Source: Methylovulum psychrotolerans
GTDB taxonomy: Bacteria; Pseudomonadota; Gammaproteobacteria; Methylococcales; Methylomonadaceae
Direction of reading: 5' to 3'
NCBI RefSeq assembly: GCF_002923755.1
Contig: NZ_PGFZ01000004.1
Location: 16,280 to 80,279, forward strand
DNA: 64,000 nucleotides
Shown: piece after piece, positions 1 through 9,354 of the stretch
Position numbering within the stretch: the first letter of the stretch is position 1
Layout of the letters: each line of letters starts with the position of its first letter
Position numbers and translations under genes: made by a program
Notes under the pieces: generated by a model
The model's database searches: none
What the model saw: only the letters and a program-made list of their open reading frames with translations
Told to the model about the DNA's origin: nothing

Positions 1-122
1 TCATAAAAAATAGTCCATGCCATGATTAAAAATGATATGGCTGCATATTAACAGGGCTTGGCTATAACAATTAATGATATGTTATTCTATGTTTATCTTA
101 TTTGATTATATAGAATGGGTTT

Positions 123-1046
123 ATGAAGTTGCATCAGTTGCGGTATGTGCGGGAGATTGTCCGCCAGAATTTGAATGTTTCCCATGCTGCCGAGACTTTG
201 CATACCTCGCAATCGGGGGTCAGCAAACAAGTCCAGTTGTTGGAAGAAGAGCTGAACCTGCATATTTTTGAGCGTCACGGCAAGCGCCTGACCGGGGTGA
301 CCGAATCCGGCGGGCTTATTGTAGCACTGGCGGAGCGGGCGTTGCGGGAAATTGAAAATATTAAGCGCGTCAGCGAAGAATTTAGCCAGAAAGAAACCGG
401 GATTTTGACTTTAGCGACCACCCATACCCAAGCCCGGTATCGCTTGCCGTCGGCGGTGCAGGCGTTCATCCGGCGCTATCCTGATGTTAAGCTGCATATC
501 CACCAAGGCACGCCCACCCAAGTCGCCGAGCAAGTCGCCAGAGGCGAGGCGGACATCGGCATCGCCACGGAAGTGATTAATGGTTTTGAGAAGCTGCTGT
601 GCTTCCCCTGTTATGAATGGAACCGCTGCATCATTGCCCCACACTCCCATCCCTTATTTGACGGTGAGCCGTTAACCTTAGCAAAAATAGCCCTTTATCC
701 GTTGGTGACGTATGATTTTACCTTTACGGGCGGGTCGTTGGTTAACCGGGTTTTTTCCGAAGCGGGGCTGACCCCAAATGTGGTGCTGACCGCGATTGAT
801 GCCGATGTGATTAAGACTTATGTCAATCTGGGGTTGGGTATCGGCCTGCTGGCGAATATCGCTTATGACCCTGAACGCGACAGCGGTTTGGGGATGGTCG
901 ATGCCAGCCATTTGTTTCCGGCCAGCACGACTTACTTAGGCATCCGCCGCGACACTTACTTGCGCGGCTATATGTACGGGCTTATCCACCTGCTCGCCCC
1001 GCAATTTGACCGCAAGGCGATAGATGCGGCCTTGTTGGCGGGGTAG
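123..1046 (+). CDS. cysB: CysB-type LysR transcriptional regulator
   Basis: A 307-residue LysR-family regulator, close to the usual CysB length of about 324. The N-terminal winged helix-turn-helix covers roughly residues 5-60 (NVSHAAETLHTSQSGVSKQ) and a periplasmic-binding-like effector domain follows from about residue 92. The stretch TTHTQ at 99-103 places Thr100, Thr102 and Gln103 exactly where CysB contacts sulfate, which separates it from generic LysR proteins. Known role of the family: activation of sulfate uptake and cysteine biosynthesis genes with N-acetylserine as inducer. No cys structural operon is adjacent, but cysC lies at 14.4 kb in this window. The ATG at 123 is chosen because homologues begin MKLxQLRY. 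Confidence 0.93.
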   Translation: MKLHQLRYVREIVRQNLNVSHAAETLHTSQSGVSKQVQLLEEELNLHIFERHGKRLTGVTESGGLIVALAERALREIENIKRVSEEFSQKETGILTLATTHTQARYRLPSAVQAFIRRYPDVKLHIHQGTPTQVAEQVARGEADIGIATEVINGFEKLLCFPCYEWNRCIIAPHSHPLFDGEPLTLAKIALYPLVTYDFTFTGGSLVNRVFSEAGLTPNVVLTAIDADVIKTYVNLGLGIGLLANIAYDPERDSGLGMVDASHLFPASTTYLGIRRDTYLRGYMYGLIHLLAPQFDRKAIDAALLAG

Positions 1047-1101
1047 GGGGGATTATCCATAGTCCGCGTAAGAAAAATAAAGAATTATCGCTTCATTAAG
1101 G

Positions 1102-1107
1102 TATAAT
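1102..1107 (+). promoter_or_regulatory. candidate -10 box
   Basis: A perfect TATAAT lies about 80 bases upstream of the small membrane-protein gene at 1187. No convincing -35 box was found at 16-18 bases upstream, so this is only a candidate. Confidence 0.3.
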
Positions 1108-1186
1108 CGCCCACTTAAAAAAGGGGGCATTTAAGCAAGAATAACCACCCCCCGGGCATCTTAAAGTTATTCGGAAATTGAGAGTT

Positions 1187-1513
1187 ATGAAAAAAGTTAA
1201 CGTTGCGTTAGTCAGAGTGCTACAGTTCGTGGTGTTTGTGTCGTTCACCTTTATGGTAATCGCCTATTTTGGGGCAATGGTGTTGTTGCCGCTGGACATT
1301 ATTGTCCTGTTGACCAAACTGATGGGTGTTTTCGGCCTGAATGGCTTTATCGCCGCCTTTATCGCGGTGCCAGCCGTCGGTTATTTGTGCATGATGGTGT
1401 ACAAAACCCCCGGTTTAAGCCAAATGATTGTTGATACGGGTATTGATCTGGTGCAAACCGGCAAAACTCGTGTCGAAGCGTTTAACGGTATTGTTGAAGC
1501 CGTTAAAGCCTAA
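1187..1513 (+). CDS. small inner-membrane protein, unknown function
   Basis: A 108-residue protein beginning MKKVNVALVRV at the ATG; a TTG three codons upstream in frame is less likely to be used. Two hydrophobic segments at about residues 10-40 and 50-75 are separated by a short polar loop (LTKLMGVFG), followed by a soluble tail. No catalytic motif is visible. It stands alone between cysB and a strong bidirectional terminator, so it is probably monocistronic. I do not recognise the family. Confidence 0.75.
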   Translation: MKKVNVALVRVLQFVVFVSFTFMVIAYFGAMVLLPLDIIVLLTKLMGVFGLNGFIAAFIAVPAVGYLCMMVYKTPGLSQMIVDTGIDLVQTGKTRVEAFNGIVEAVKA

Positions 1514-1548
1514 GGGCGGACGCGGGTAGCCCGCTGTAAAGCGGGTGG

Positions 1549-1592
1549 GCAATAAAAAAGGGCGTGCCTTGGGGTACGCCCTTTTTTATTGC
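1549..1592. terminator. bidirectional intrinsic terminator
   Basis: A near-perfect inverted repeat: GCAATAAAAAAGGGCGT, a short loop, and TACGCCCTTTTTTATTGC. Both strands end the stem with a T-run, so it serves the convergent membrane-protein gene (plus strand) and the carboxylesterase gene (minus strand). Confidence 0.9.
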
Positions 1593-1607
1593 TTGGCGTT
1601 TGGGCGT

Positions 1608-2276
1608 TTACTGGAAACGCGCGTTAATAAATGCGGCAATGTGCTGGATTTCTTCGATACACACCGAATGTTCCATCAGGTAATCGTGCCATTTGACGTG
1701 GTAGGCTAGGGCATTGAGCGCGTCATAAGCGGCTTTGGCGGTTTCAATGGCGACGACGTTATCGAGGATGCCGTGCGCCATAAAAATGGGGGTGTTGTAA
1801 TTGGCGGCGCTGCCTTCGGTTTTTAATTGCCCGACGGTGGGCAGGTAGGTGGACAGGGCGACTATCCCCGCCAGTTTGTGCGGATAGCGCAGGCCGGTAT
1901 GCAGGGCGATCACCCCACCTTGCGAGAAGCCCGCCAGCAGGATATGGTCGGCGGGGATGCCTTTGTCGATTTCTTTCTGGATCAGCAGGTTGATGGCGGC
2001 GGCGGATTGGTAAATGCCGTCGGTGTCGACTTTTCTGTCTAAGGTCGCTTCGAGGATGTCGTACCACGAGCGCATTTTCGCGCCGCCGTTGATGGTCACG
2101 GCCTGGATAGGGGCGTTAGGGAAGATAAAATGGATATGGGCGGCGGCGTGCAGGTGCAGTTCTGGGACTATCCCTTCAAAATCGTGGCCGTCTGCCCCTA
2201 AGCCATGCAGCCAGATCACAGAATAGGTATGCGCCGCTGTCGGCAGTATTTCAATACAGGTGAGTTCAGAAGCCAT
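1608..2276 (-). CDS. carboxylesterase / phospholipase-family alpha/beta hydrolase
   Basis: An alpha/beta hydrolase of the carboxylesterase/acyl-protein thioesterase family (Abhydrolase_2), 222 residues from the chosen ATG (MASELTCIEILP). It shows the oxyanion-loop region WLHGLGADGHDF, the nucleophile elbow GFSQGG and the C-terminal histidine in DYLMEHSV; the acid is probably the Asp in HGILDNVV. Family members hydrolyse short-chain carboxylic esters in the cytoplasm. An in-frame ATG 19 codons upstream would add a non-homologous tail and is rejected. The natural substrate cannot be told from the sequence. Confidence 0.88.
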   Translation of the reverse strand: MASELTCIEILPTAAHTYSVIWLHGLGADGHDFEGIVPELHLHAAAHIHFIFPNAPIQAVTINGGAKMRSWYDILEATLDRKVDTDGIYQSAAAINLLIQKEIDKGIPADHILLAGFSQGGVIALHTGLRYPHKLAGIVALSTYLPTVGQLKTEGSAANYNTPIFMAHGILDNVVAIETAKAAYDALNALAYHVKWHDYLMEHSVCIEEIQHIAAFINARFQ

Positions 2277-2435
2277 AGCAAAGTCAGGTAAGTGGGTGAA
2301 AGATGGGCTTAATTTACCATGCCTGTTAGGCAAAGCAATACGCCAGCGGTGCTTGTGTTAAGGCGGCTGCGGCTTTTGTGAAAAAATCTGGGTACAATAG
2401 CCGCTTAACCTCCGTTTATTTTTTGTCATTCTGCC

Positions 2436-2753
2436 ATGATAGACCATTTTATTTTCATTATGTTGCTGTTGTCGGGTTTCTTTTATTGGTATCACGGGCA
2501 AAAAGTCAAAGAACTGGCCTATAAGGCGACCCGCGAGCATTGCCAAGCGGTGCAGGTGCAGATGCTCGACGAGTATGTCGCCGGGCATAGTTTATGGTTT
2601 AAGCGCGATAAGTACGGCAAAATGCAGCTGCGGCGCACGTTTACCTTTGAGTTTGCCTCGACGGGTGAGCAGCGTTATAACGGCAAGATCATCATGCTGG
2701 GCGAGCAGGTCGAGTCCATCGTCATGGAGCCGTATCGGGTCGATTGGGGGTAA
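2436..2753 (+). CDS. DUF3301 family protein
   Basis: A 105-residue protein that starts with one transmembrane helix (residues 1-20, FIFIMLLLSGFFYWY), followed by a soluble domain with the pattern CQAVQVQMLDEYV and RRTFTFEFASTGEQRYNG that I recognise as DUF3301, known from gammaproteobacteria. The helix probably anchors a short beta-rich domain to the inner membrane. It is followed after 4 bases by a zinc-ribbon membrane protein, so the two are probably co-transcribed. Function unknown. Confidence 0.85.
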   Translation: MIDHFIFIMLLLSGFFYWYHGQKVKELAYKATREHCQAVQVQMLDEYVAGHSLWFKRDKYGKMQLRRTFTFEFASTGEQRYNGKIIMLGEQVESIVMEPYRVDWG

Positions 2754-2757
2754 GGTT

Positions 2758-3066
2758 ATGGCTAAACAGGAGACTATCATGCAACATTGCCCTTCATGCG
2801 GTCACGAACGGGATTTGACTGCCATGCGCTGCCCGGAATGCGGCAGCTTTTATTCCAAAGTCATCGAGCTGATCGAGCAGGAAGCCGCCGCTGAAGAACA
2901 GGCCAGCTTAAAAGGGCGGTGGCGGCGGGTGATCGGCGCGGCGGACAAACGCCATGCGCTTGCTGAGGAGTATCGGCAATTTAAGGCGGGCTTGACCTTA
3001 ACGGCTAAATTTACCTTGTGGGTGATTGTCGCGTTTGTGTTTGCGCTGGTGGTGACGGTGTTGTGA
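2758..3066 (+). CDS. zinc-ribbon membrane protein
   Basis: A 102-residue protein. Two CxxC pairs at the N-terminus (CPSCGHERD and RCPECGS, about residues 11-28) form a zinc ribbon. A charged helical middle part (IELIEQEAAAEEQ) follows, and the protein ends in a single transmembrane helix (TAKFTLWVIVAFVFALVVTVL region). The reading frame is open well upstream, but the ATG at 2758 directly after the DUF3301 stop is the sensible start. Function unknown; the tail-anchored layout and neighbour suggest an envelope-associated pair. Confidence 0.8.
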   Translation: MAKQETIMQHCPSCGHERDLTAMRCPECGSFYSKVIELIEQEAAAEEQASLKGRWRRVIGAADKRHALAEEYRQFKAGLTLTAKFTLWVIVAFVFALVVTVL

Positions 3067-3477
3067 GTGGGGATAATCGGTTAGCTTAGGTTGTCTTACT
3101 ATGGCGGGTGTTGCGGGCAAGATGCCCGCGCTCCAGCCCTATCCATTCTATGTTACTAGCCTTATGACCTAAGCTTCTTAAGCTCAGGGGCTAATTTTGC
3201 CATTAAGGCCAGCATATAATGTTGGCGGTTAGCATTAGGAATGACTTGGCCGTTCGCTTCATTGAATTTTATCAAGTCAGCGTAAGCAAAATGATCACCT
3301 TTTTGTGGTTTATCAAAATCATGGCCATCTGGCTTAAAAAGTTGCAGCAAGCCAAGTGATGCTCAGAAACCTTTATGCTAACCGGATTACAAAAGTTTTT
3401 TATCGGCTATACTCTTTAAGGGTGGCGGCATAAAACCATCCGTTAACGATTTTTCAACCCACTTAAAGAGTCTGATT
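3067..3477. other. intergenic stretch with a dispersed repeat and a decayed-looking ORF
   Basis: No convincing gene. At 3113-3129 is GCGGGCAAGATGCCCGC, a short self-palindrome that continues CGCTCCAG and recurs, extended, at 27196-27250. On the minus strand 3162-3350 is open for 62 codons with no ATG start; the predicted peptide ends LALMAKLAPELKKLRS and looks protein-like, so it may be the end of a lost gene. The rest shows no feature I can name. Confidence 0.45.
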
Positions 3478-4338
3478 ATGAAACTGTCCCACGTTTGGCC
3501 GTTGTTCTTGTTACCGCTATCAGGCATTGCCCTTGCCACCCCCGATCCTTTGTTAAGAGTCGTGGTCGCCTCACCCGCCATGCCCACGAACAGCAACAGC
3601 AATAGCTGCACCATAGATGGCAACGGCAAAGTAATTGTCCAACACACGGTCAACATCTCCACCTCAGGCCCTAGCCTGACATCCAGAGAAGTAAGGGCCG
3701 CCAAGTTAAGCGTGGCTGAGATAAAAGCCGTCATTGCCACCGCCGCACAAGGCACGATAACCGGCAAGGCCACCACTGGCGGCTATACCCATCAGTATTT
3801 CGCCTACCAAACCCAAAATAGCCACACCCAGAAAATTTTCCTATTGGATAAAGTGGGCGGCGGCTTAATCAACGACTCGCTGGCGGTAACGCCATTGACT
3901 AAATTTATGGACAGCGTCTGCGGTGACTTATCGTTCGTGCCGTACCAAGACACGGCCAAAGCCAAATTCTCCGAAGTGGTTTTTGACACATACGGTGTTA
4001 AAGCGGCCGCTGAAGTGTGCGGCCAGGCCAATAACGGCTTTGGCACACCCGGTTCGGCGGGCGCGTGTGACGGCACACCAACAGGCGACTACTACATGCA
4101 TATCGCCCTAGATCAAATAGCCCAAAAAATTGCCGCAACCCCACCCGCTGACGCGACCACAGCGTCCGTCACCGTTGTCCAACCCGATAACAATCATATG
4201 ACCATTACGGCCACTGCCGCTACCACCAATGGCCTGAATGGCGAAACCTATATCCTTAACGGCACGTATTACAACAGCGGTTTCCTTATTTGGAGTGTAG
4301 ATCCCGTCTCTACCTGCAAAGGTGTAGGTATTTGCTGA
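3478..4338 (+). CDS. secreted cysteine-containing protein, unknown function
   Basis: A 286-residue protein with a Sec signal peptide (MKLSHVWPLFLLPLSGIALA, cleavage expected near residue 20). The mature part is rich in Thr, Ser and Asn, with about six scattered cysteines. The C-terminus (GTYYNSGFLIWSV followed by STCKGVGIC) resembles the disulfide-loop end of type IV pilins and minor pilins, but the N-terminus is not a prepilin-type leader; this likeness is inference only. Expected to be periplasmic or surface-exposed. It stands alone and is followed by a palindromic repeat element. Confidence 0.7.
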   Translation: MKLSHVWPLFLLPLSGIALATPDPLLRVVVASPAMPTNSNSNSCTIDGNGKVIVQHTVNISTSGPSLTSREVRAAKLSVAEIKAVIATAAQGTITGKATTGGYTHQYFAYQTQNSHTQKIFLLDKVGGGLINDSLAVTPLTKFMDSVCGDLSFVPYQDTAKAKFSEVVFDTYGVKAAAEVCGQANNGFGTPGSAGACDGTPTGDYYMHIALDQIAQKIAATPPADATTASVTVVQPDNNHMTITATAATTNGLNGETYILNGTYYNSGFLIWSVDPVSTCKGVGIC

Positions 4339-4345
4339 TGGCCTG

Positions 4346-4437
4346 TTGCATAAAATAACCGCGTCGCTTGGCAAACGGCAAAAAATTGTAGAGACGTTGC
4401 AGTGCAACGTCTCTACAACGGGTTATATTTCATGCAC
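4346..4437. repeat. palindromic intergenic element with GCATAAAAT ends
   Basis: The ends are GCATAAAATAACC (4348-4360) and the near-inverted GGTTATATTTCATGC (4421-4435). In the middle is a perfect 16-base inverted repeat with a one-base loop: TTGTAGAGACGTTGCA at 4386-4401 and its complement at 4403-4418. The end motif recurs at 33828/34026 and near 17612. It is probably a small non-autonomous repeat that could also terminate transcription from either flanking gene. Confidence 0.75.
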
Positions 4438-4446
4438 CATCCTAAC

Positions 4447-4896
4447 CTAAGCCGATGCTTTCGACATGGCCATCAGCTCGGCCAAGTTTTCGCCAACAAT
4501 GGGATCTTGTAACATCAGGGCTAAGGCGTTTTCCAAAGCGACTTTGTCTTCACAATAATGCTCTTTAGTGCCAAAGCTGATTTTACAGGGATAGCCCGTC
4601 CGGTCTTGGCTCCAGGTAGCAATTTCTTTTGTTGGTGACACGGGGAATGGGAATAGTGGATTTATGGCGCAGATAGCCTGATATTTTATGTTTCGAAAAT
4701 CTATGCGGCTACCACCGAGTGGATTAAAATCAGGTGCTTTTTCACATTCTCTTATTTGAATGTTTACATTCCCCTTGGTCGCGTTAGCAAGCTGTTTGTT
4801 CAACTCATCGAAAACCGAGTTTATTTCACGTTTATTTTTTTCGGCTATTTGGGCCGCATCCAAGCCTTTATTAAAGGCGGCAATAAAATCTACCAT
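4447..4896 (-). CDS. unknown protein coupled to the EEP-fold hydrolase
   Basis: A 149-residue soluble protein with no signal peptide. The first 40 residues are helical and charged (MVDFIAAFNKGLDAAQIAEKN); the middle holds several cysteines (RECEKAP, YQAICAI, YPCKIS, HYCEDK) and the end is an alanine/leucine-rich helix. Its ATG overlaps the stop of the upstream EEP hydrolase (TAATG), so translation is probably coupled and the two products may act together, perhaps as enzyme and partner or inhibitor. I do not recognise the family. Confidence 0.7.
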   Translation of the reverse strand: MVDFIAAFNKGLDAAQIAEKNKREINSVFDELNKQLANATKGNVNIQIRECEKAPDFNPLGGSRIDFRNIKYQAICAINPLFPFPVSPTKEIATWSQDRTGYPCKISFGTKEHYCEDKVALENALALMLQDPIVGENLAELMAMSKASA

Positions 4897-5792
4897 TATG
4901 GTTTCCTCGCAAATGTGGCTATGACGGGAAGATGGTCAAAAATTGACTTATTTTTTACCATCTGTAAATAACCAGGAATATCTATAATCCCCGTTGATGC
5001 TTCATTCAAAGCCCATCCTATCTCACCCAAAAACGCCGATGACACCATGATTTGGTCGAAAGTGTGCCATTTTGTCGTAGATCCCTTTTTGTAATAATAG
5101 GTTCCGGCATAATCTAAGGCTTGCAGGTTTGGATAACTTAAATGCCGCCAAAAGGGATTATAAAGCAGTTGCTTTTTTCTTTGCTTGATGACCCATGCTT
5201 TATCGCGGGCCGCCATCAGTTGGCGGCTTAACGGAACATCAAAAGGTTCGTCATTATAATCACCCAGCAAAATAATATACGGGGCGGATTCAGAGTTATC
5301 GATAATATCATCCACGGCATCACGCAAACGTATTCCCAGCAAATGGCGGTCTGCATCACTTTCGGGACAATAACGCCGACTTTGCCAATGTGACACCAAT
5401 AGATAAAACCAAGTGCCATCGATTAGTTGCACGCCGATTTTTTGGGCGATTTTCATCCTCTTACCACCTCTTGCATAGTCGATGTCTATAGGGGTGCTAA
5501 TTTGTAATCTATCAGGCCGATAAATAAAACAAGTATCAGAGATGACCTTACCTGATTGCGACACACCACTTTCAATGCGGTAGCCCTCTAATCCATCTAG
5601 CGATCTTAATAGGGTAACATCATCTTTTGATATTTCCCCTAAGGCCAGAAAATCAACGGCACAATCGAATAACAGGCAATAAATCATTTCAATGACAATT
5701 TGCTTATCTTCATCACTGGCGCGGCTTTTTGCCAACGGCGACAAACTGGTGTTCCACCAAGCAAACGCTAACGGCTCAACAACTCTGTTCAA
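4896..5792 (-). CDS. endonuclease/exonuclease/phosphatase (EEP) family protein
   Basis: A 298-residue cytoplasmic protein with the EEP fold signatures in order: WWNTSLSPL (residues ~12-20), the metal-binding Glu in ALGEIS, HWQSRR (~155), GDYNDEPFD (~195) and the terminal FDHLPVIATF. Members cut DNA, RNA, phosphodiesters or phosphoinositides; substrate unknown here. The start is a TTG; no ATG is available before the upstream stop, and GAGGGA eight bases upstream supports it. It lies 33 bases downstream of ygiQ on the same strand and is coupled to the next gene by a one-base overlap. Confidence 0.78.
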   Translation of the reverse strand: MNRVVEPLAFAWWNTSLSPLAKSRASDEDKQIVIEMIYCLLFDCAVDFLALGEISKDDVTLLRSLDGLEGYRIESGVSQSGKVISDTCFIYRPDRLQISTPIDIDYARGGKRMKIAQKIGVQLIDGTWFYLLVSHWQSRRYCPESDADRHLLGIRLRDAVDDIIDNSESAPYIILLGDYNDEPFDVPLSRQLMAARDKAWVIKQRKKQLLYNPFWRHLSYPNLQALDYAGTYYYKKGSTTKWHTFDQIMVSSAFLGEIGWALNEASTGIIDIPGYLQMVKNKSIFDHLPVIATFARKP

Positions 5793-5825
5793 CGGACAAA
5801 TCCCTCAACACCGCCCACCAAAAAC

Positions 5826-7997
5826 CTACCGCCCCTTCCCCTTACTCCCCCCATAAACCTTACTCTTACTAACCCCCGGTTTCTGCTTATCCAAGCCCGT
5901 ATATTTAGTCTTAAACGCTTGGGTTTTGCCAGTCTCTGGCACGGTGCCTTTGGGTTGGAACGAGGGGATGAGGTGGTGTTTGCCGTTGCCGATCAAATCC
6001 GCACGGCCCATGTCTTTTAAGGCTTCGCGCAGCAGCGGCCAGTTTTTGGGGTCGTGGTAGCGTAAAAAGGCTTTGTGCAAGCGGCGTTGTTTGACGCTTT
6101 TGGGGATGTAGATGTCGGGGGCTTTGTGGTTGACTTTGTGCAGGGTGTCTTTGCCGGAATGGTACATGGCGGTGGCGGTGGCCATCGGCGAGGGCAGGAA
6201 GGCTTGCACTTGGTCGGCACGGAAACCGTTGCGTTTTAGCCAGAGGGCCAGGTTGAGCATGTCGGTGTCGGTGGTGCCGGGGTGGGCGGCGATAAAGTAG
6301 GGGATCAGGTATTGTTCTTTGCCCGCTTCTTTGGAGTATTGGTCGAACATTTCCTTAAAGCGGTCGTAAGTGCCCATGCCGGGCTTCATCATTTTTGACA
6401 GCGGGCCTTGTTCGGTGTGTTCGGGGGCGATTTTTAGGTAGCCGCCGACATGGTGAGTGACCAGTTCTTTGACGTATTCGGGCGACTCGACCGCCAAATC
6501 GTAGCGCAGGCCGGAGGCGATGAATATCCGTTTGATGCCGGGCAAGGCGCGGGCGCGGCGGTAGAGCTTGATGAGCGGGGTATGGTCGGTGTTAAGATTC
6601 GGGCAGATGCCAGGATACACGCAGGAGGGTTTGCGGCAGGCGGCTTCGATTTTTTCATCTTTACAGGCCAAGCGGTACATATTGGCGGTGGGGCCGCCCA
6701 AGTCGGAGATGTGGCCGGTGAAGTTGGGCGAGGTGTCGCGGATGGCTTCAATCTCGCGGATGATGGAGTCTTCCGAGCGGCTTTGGATGATGCGGCCTTC
6801 GTGTTCGGTGATGGAGCAGAAGGTGCAGCCGCCAAAACAGCCGCGCATGATGTTGACCGAGTGTTGGATCATTTCAAACGCGGGCACGTTCGCGCCGCCG
6901 TAGGCTTTGTGCGGCAGGCGGGAGTAGGGCAGGTCGAACACGCCGTCCATTTCTTTGGTGGTCAGCGGGATGGGCGGCGGGTTCAGCCAGACTTGACGGT
7001 TGCCGTGCTGTTGGATCAGCGGGCGGGCGTTGCCGGGGTTGGTTTCGGCGTGCATCACCCGTGAAGCATGGGCGTATAAAATCGGGTCGTCTTTGACGGC
7101 TTCGTAGGCGGGCAGGCGCAACACGGTTTTGGCGCGTTGGCTACGCATCAGCAGTTTGTCGAAGCGGATGGCGTGTTCGCCCGCGTCGAGGAGGCTGCTA
7201 GGCGCGTCGGGTTTTAGGTCGCAGGCAGGCTCTTCTTGGTAGGGGTTGACGGGCGGCATTAATGCCCCGGGCTTGTCGATGTCGGTGGAGTCTTTGACGG
7301 CGTAGCCTTTGGGGATGGTTTTGACGAAGTGCGCGGTGCCACGGATGCCGACCAGGTCGCCGATGGCTTCGCCGTTGGCGAGGCGGTGGGCGATTTCGAC
7401 GACTTGCCGCTCGGCGTTGCCGTAAACCAGCAGGTCGGCTTTGGCATCGAGCAGCACCGATTTGCGCACGGTGTCGGACCAGTAGTCGTAATGGGCGATG
7501 CGGCGCAGGCTGGCTTCAATGCCGCCGATGATGATCGGCACGTCTTTAAAGGCTTCGCGGCAGCGGTGCGAGTAGACGTTAACGGCGCGGTCGGGGCGTT
7601 TGCCCGCCGCTCCGTCGGGGGTGTAGGCATCGTTGGAGCGGATTTTTTTGTCGGAGGTGTAGCGGTTGACCATCGAGTCCATGTTGCCCCCGGTTACGCC
7701 AAAAAACAGGTTAGGGCGGCCTAGGGCTTTAAAGTCGGCGGCGGATGTCCAATCGGGTTGCGAGAGGATGCCGACGCGGAAGCCGTGCGACTCTAATAAG
7801 CGGCCTATCAGCGCCATGCCGAAGCTGGGGTGGTCGATGTAGGCATCCCCGGTGACGAGGATGATGTCGCAACTGTCCCAGCCCAGCTCGTCCATTTCGG
7901 CGCGGGTCATCGGCAGTAAGGGGGCGGTGCCAAAGCGTTGCGCCCAGTATTTGCGGTAGCCGAACAGGTAGGGGGCGGCTTGGGTGGTGTCGGTCAT
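5826..7997 (-). CDS. ygiQ: YgiQ family radical SAM protein
   Basis: A 723-residue YgiQ-type protein. An N-terminal cobalamin-binding-like region ([26 protein letters not shown]) is followed by a radical SAM core with the CxxxCxxC motif in [10 protein letters not shown] near residue 385, and a C-terminal DUF3362-like tail rich in Lys and Gly. The family is widespread and its reaction is not established. The start ATG overlaps the stop of the upstream spermidine-synthase-like gene by four bases (ATGA), so they form one operon. Both long plus-strand ORFs inside it are antisense shadows of its GC-rich codons. Confidence 0.92.
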   Translation of the reverse strand: MTDTTQAAPYLFGYRKYWAQRFGTAPLLPMTRAEMDELGWDSCDIILVTGDAYIDHPSFGMALIGRLLESHGFRVGILSQPDWTSAADFKALGRPNLFFGVTGGNMDSMVNRYTSDKKIRSNDAYTPDGAAGKRPDRAVNVYSHRCREAFKDVPIIIGGIEASLRRIAHYDYWSDTVRKSVLLDAKADLLVYGNAERQVVEIAHRLANGEAIGDLVGIRGTAHFVKTIPKGYAVKDSTDIDKPGALMPPVNPYQEEPACDLKPDAPSSLLDAGEHAIRFDKLLMRSQRAKTVLRLPAYEAVKDDPILYAHASRVMHAETNPGNARPLIQQHGNRQVWLNPPPIPLTTKEMDGVFDLPYSRLPHKAYGGANVPAFEMIQHSVNIMRGCFGGCTFCSITEHEGRIIQSRSEDSIIREIEAIRDTSPNFTGHISDLGGPTANMYRLACKDEKIEAACRKPSCVYPGICPNLNTDHTPLIKLYRRARALPGIKRIFIASGLRYDLAVESPEYVKELVTHHVGGYLKIAPEHTEQGPLSKMMKPGMGTYDRFKEMFDQYSKEAGKEQYLIPYFIAAHPGTTDTDMLNLALWLKRNGFRADQVQAFLPSPMATATAMYHSGKDTLHKVNHKAPDIYIPKSVKQRRLHKAFLRYHDPKNWPLLREALKDMGRADLIGNGKHHLIPSFQPKGTVPETGKTQAFKTKYTGLDKQKPGVSKSKVYGGSKGKGR

Positions 7998-8803
7998 GGT
8001 TTTATCACTTGTTTAAGGGTGCTGGCGTTATGCTTGTTTAAATCCCGCAAAAACGCCGGAAAATCGATGTGTAATTGCTGCTCCAGCGCGACGGCGCGGG
8101 CACGCAGGCTTTTTAAGGAGATGCCCGGCACGGCCTGCTTAAAGGCCAAGCCGATGATGTTGCCGCGCCCGACCACGGGCAGGAATAATAACTTCCAGTC
8201 GAAGGCTTTGCCCAGCCACAGTGCGGCGGCTTGGAACAAGGGGTTGCTGGTGCCACCCCAGAGGTTAATGACCAAGATGCCGTCGTCTTTTAACAGGGCT
8301 TGGCAGGCATCAAAAAACGCTTGGTTGCTGATCGAAGTCGCCATGCCTTCGTGGTCGAACGCGTCCACCACCAGGAGGCCATAGCGTCCGTGGTGGCTGT
8401 CGGTACGCTGGCGGACATAATCGCCGCCGTCGCCGATAATGATTTTTAGGCGCGGGTCTTGCGGCAGGCCGAAATGGCTGCGGGCGACCCGCACCACGCT
8501 TTTGCGGCTTTCTATGACGGTCAGGCGGCAATCGGGGTGGTGGTGGAGCAGATGCCGGGTGATGGAGCCGCCGCCTAGGCCGATGAGCAGCACGGGGTCG
8601 GCCAGCGTCTCCTTAAAGAGCTGCCAACTGGTCATGCTGCGCACATAAGCTAAGGCCAAGTGTTCTGGGTCAGTTAACAGTATCGCGCTTTGGATGGAGG
8701 ATGAGCCAAAGTGCAACGATCTTACGCCTGCCGCTTCCACCACTTCGATGATGCCGTCGTCATCGTGGCTTTCGTGGATCAGCAAACCATCATATTTTTG
8801 CAT
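7994..8803 (-). CDS. spermidine-synthase-like methyltransferase-fold protein
   Basis: A protein of about 269 residues with the Rossmann fold of spermidine synthases. Visible motifs are the SAM/dcSAM-binding [12 protein letters not shown], the acidic strand end [16 protein letters not shown] and the active-site-like VVDAFDHEG. The N-terminal beta domain of true spermidine synthases is short ([20 protein letters not shown]), as in the stand-alone SpeE-like proteins, so polyamine synthesis is not assured. The ATG at 8803 is preferred over a TTG five codons upstream. First gene of the operon with ygiQ. Confidence 0.8.
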   Translation of the reverse strand: MQKYDGLLIHESHDDDGIIEVVEAAGVRSLHFGSSSIQSAILLTDPEHLALAYVRSMTSWQLFKETLADPVLLIGLGGGSITRHLLHHHPDCRLTVIESRKSVVRVARSHFGLPQDPRLKIIIGDGGDYVRQRTDSHHGRYGLLVVDAFDHEGMATSISNQAFFDACQALLKDDGILVINLWGGTSNPLFQAAALWLGKAFDWKLLFLPVVGRGNIIGLAFKQAVPGISLKSLRARAVALEQQLHIDFPAFLRDLNKHNASTLKQVIKP

Positions 8804-9144
8804 AGGGGGCCGTGTCAAAAAACTAACCCGTTATTATACAGGCAAAAAGTGTTTTTGCAGGCGTTAATCGCTTGACTTTTTAACGGTTTGCCTAAATTTG
8901 GGCAGTTGCTGCCAGCACTTGCCCATTAATGGCTTCAAAAATCTTGGGCTATGTCGGCAAGGCTTGGCTTTAGTGCGCTATTTCCTTGTTTTTTGTGGCA
9001 AAATAAAATTGATGGGCAATGTTATGTTTTGGTGCATGGCATGGTGCATCGTTTAACGTTTGCTGTATAATTGGCCGTTTACCCAGTATGCCCTTATTAA
9101 GACGGTAACGGGGCTGTTGGCCTTTTTCTACAATAGAGATAAAT
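8804..9144. other. intergenic region with a likely plus-strand promoter
   Basis: A divergent region between the spermidine-synthase-like gene and the small membrane protein at 9145. A perfect TATAAT sits at 9066-9071, about 75 bases before the ATG, but the -35 is weak. No small RNA or gene could be supported. Confidence 0.35.
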
Positions 9145-9354
9145 ATGATTGAAATCACTGCGTTAGGTTTATTGGCTTTAGCGGTTGTCGCCATTATTTT
9201 TGCACCTTCCCAAAAATCTGCCGCCGCTAAGTTGGCGGCTAAATTGCACATCCCGGAAGATTCAATGTTAAGACGGCATTTCCTTACCCATGTGCGCCAC
9301 CAAGAGCCTTTGCTGGCTGATGCGTTGGAAAAACGCTTGGCTAAAGCCCGATAA
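9145..9354 (+). CDS. small membrane-anchored protein, unknown function
   Basis: A 69-residue protein with one N-terminal transmembrane helix (residues 4-21, ITALGLLALAVVAIIFA) and a basic helical tail with LAAKLHIPEDSMLRRHFLTH. The tail resembles small gammaproteobacterial envelope proteins of unknown function. AGAGAT-type bases precede the ATG at a suitable distance, and the frame and codon use match the neighbours, so it is probably real. It is monocistronic. Confidence 0.65.
   Translation: MIEITALGLLALAVVAIIFAPSQKSAAAKLAAKLHIPEDSMLRRHFLTHVRHQEPLLADALEKRLAKAR

Noticed and set aside
6450..7064. A 204-codon plus-strand open frame
   Set aside because: It lies wholly opposite ygiQ, whose radical SAM motif and full length are clear. 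The frame is rich in Gly, Val and Ala as expected from antisense of GC-rich codons.
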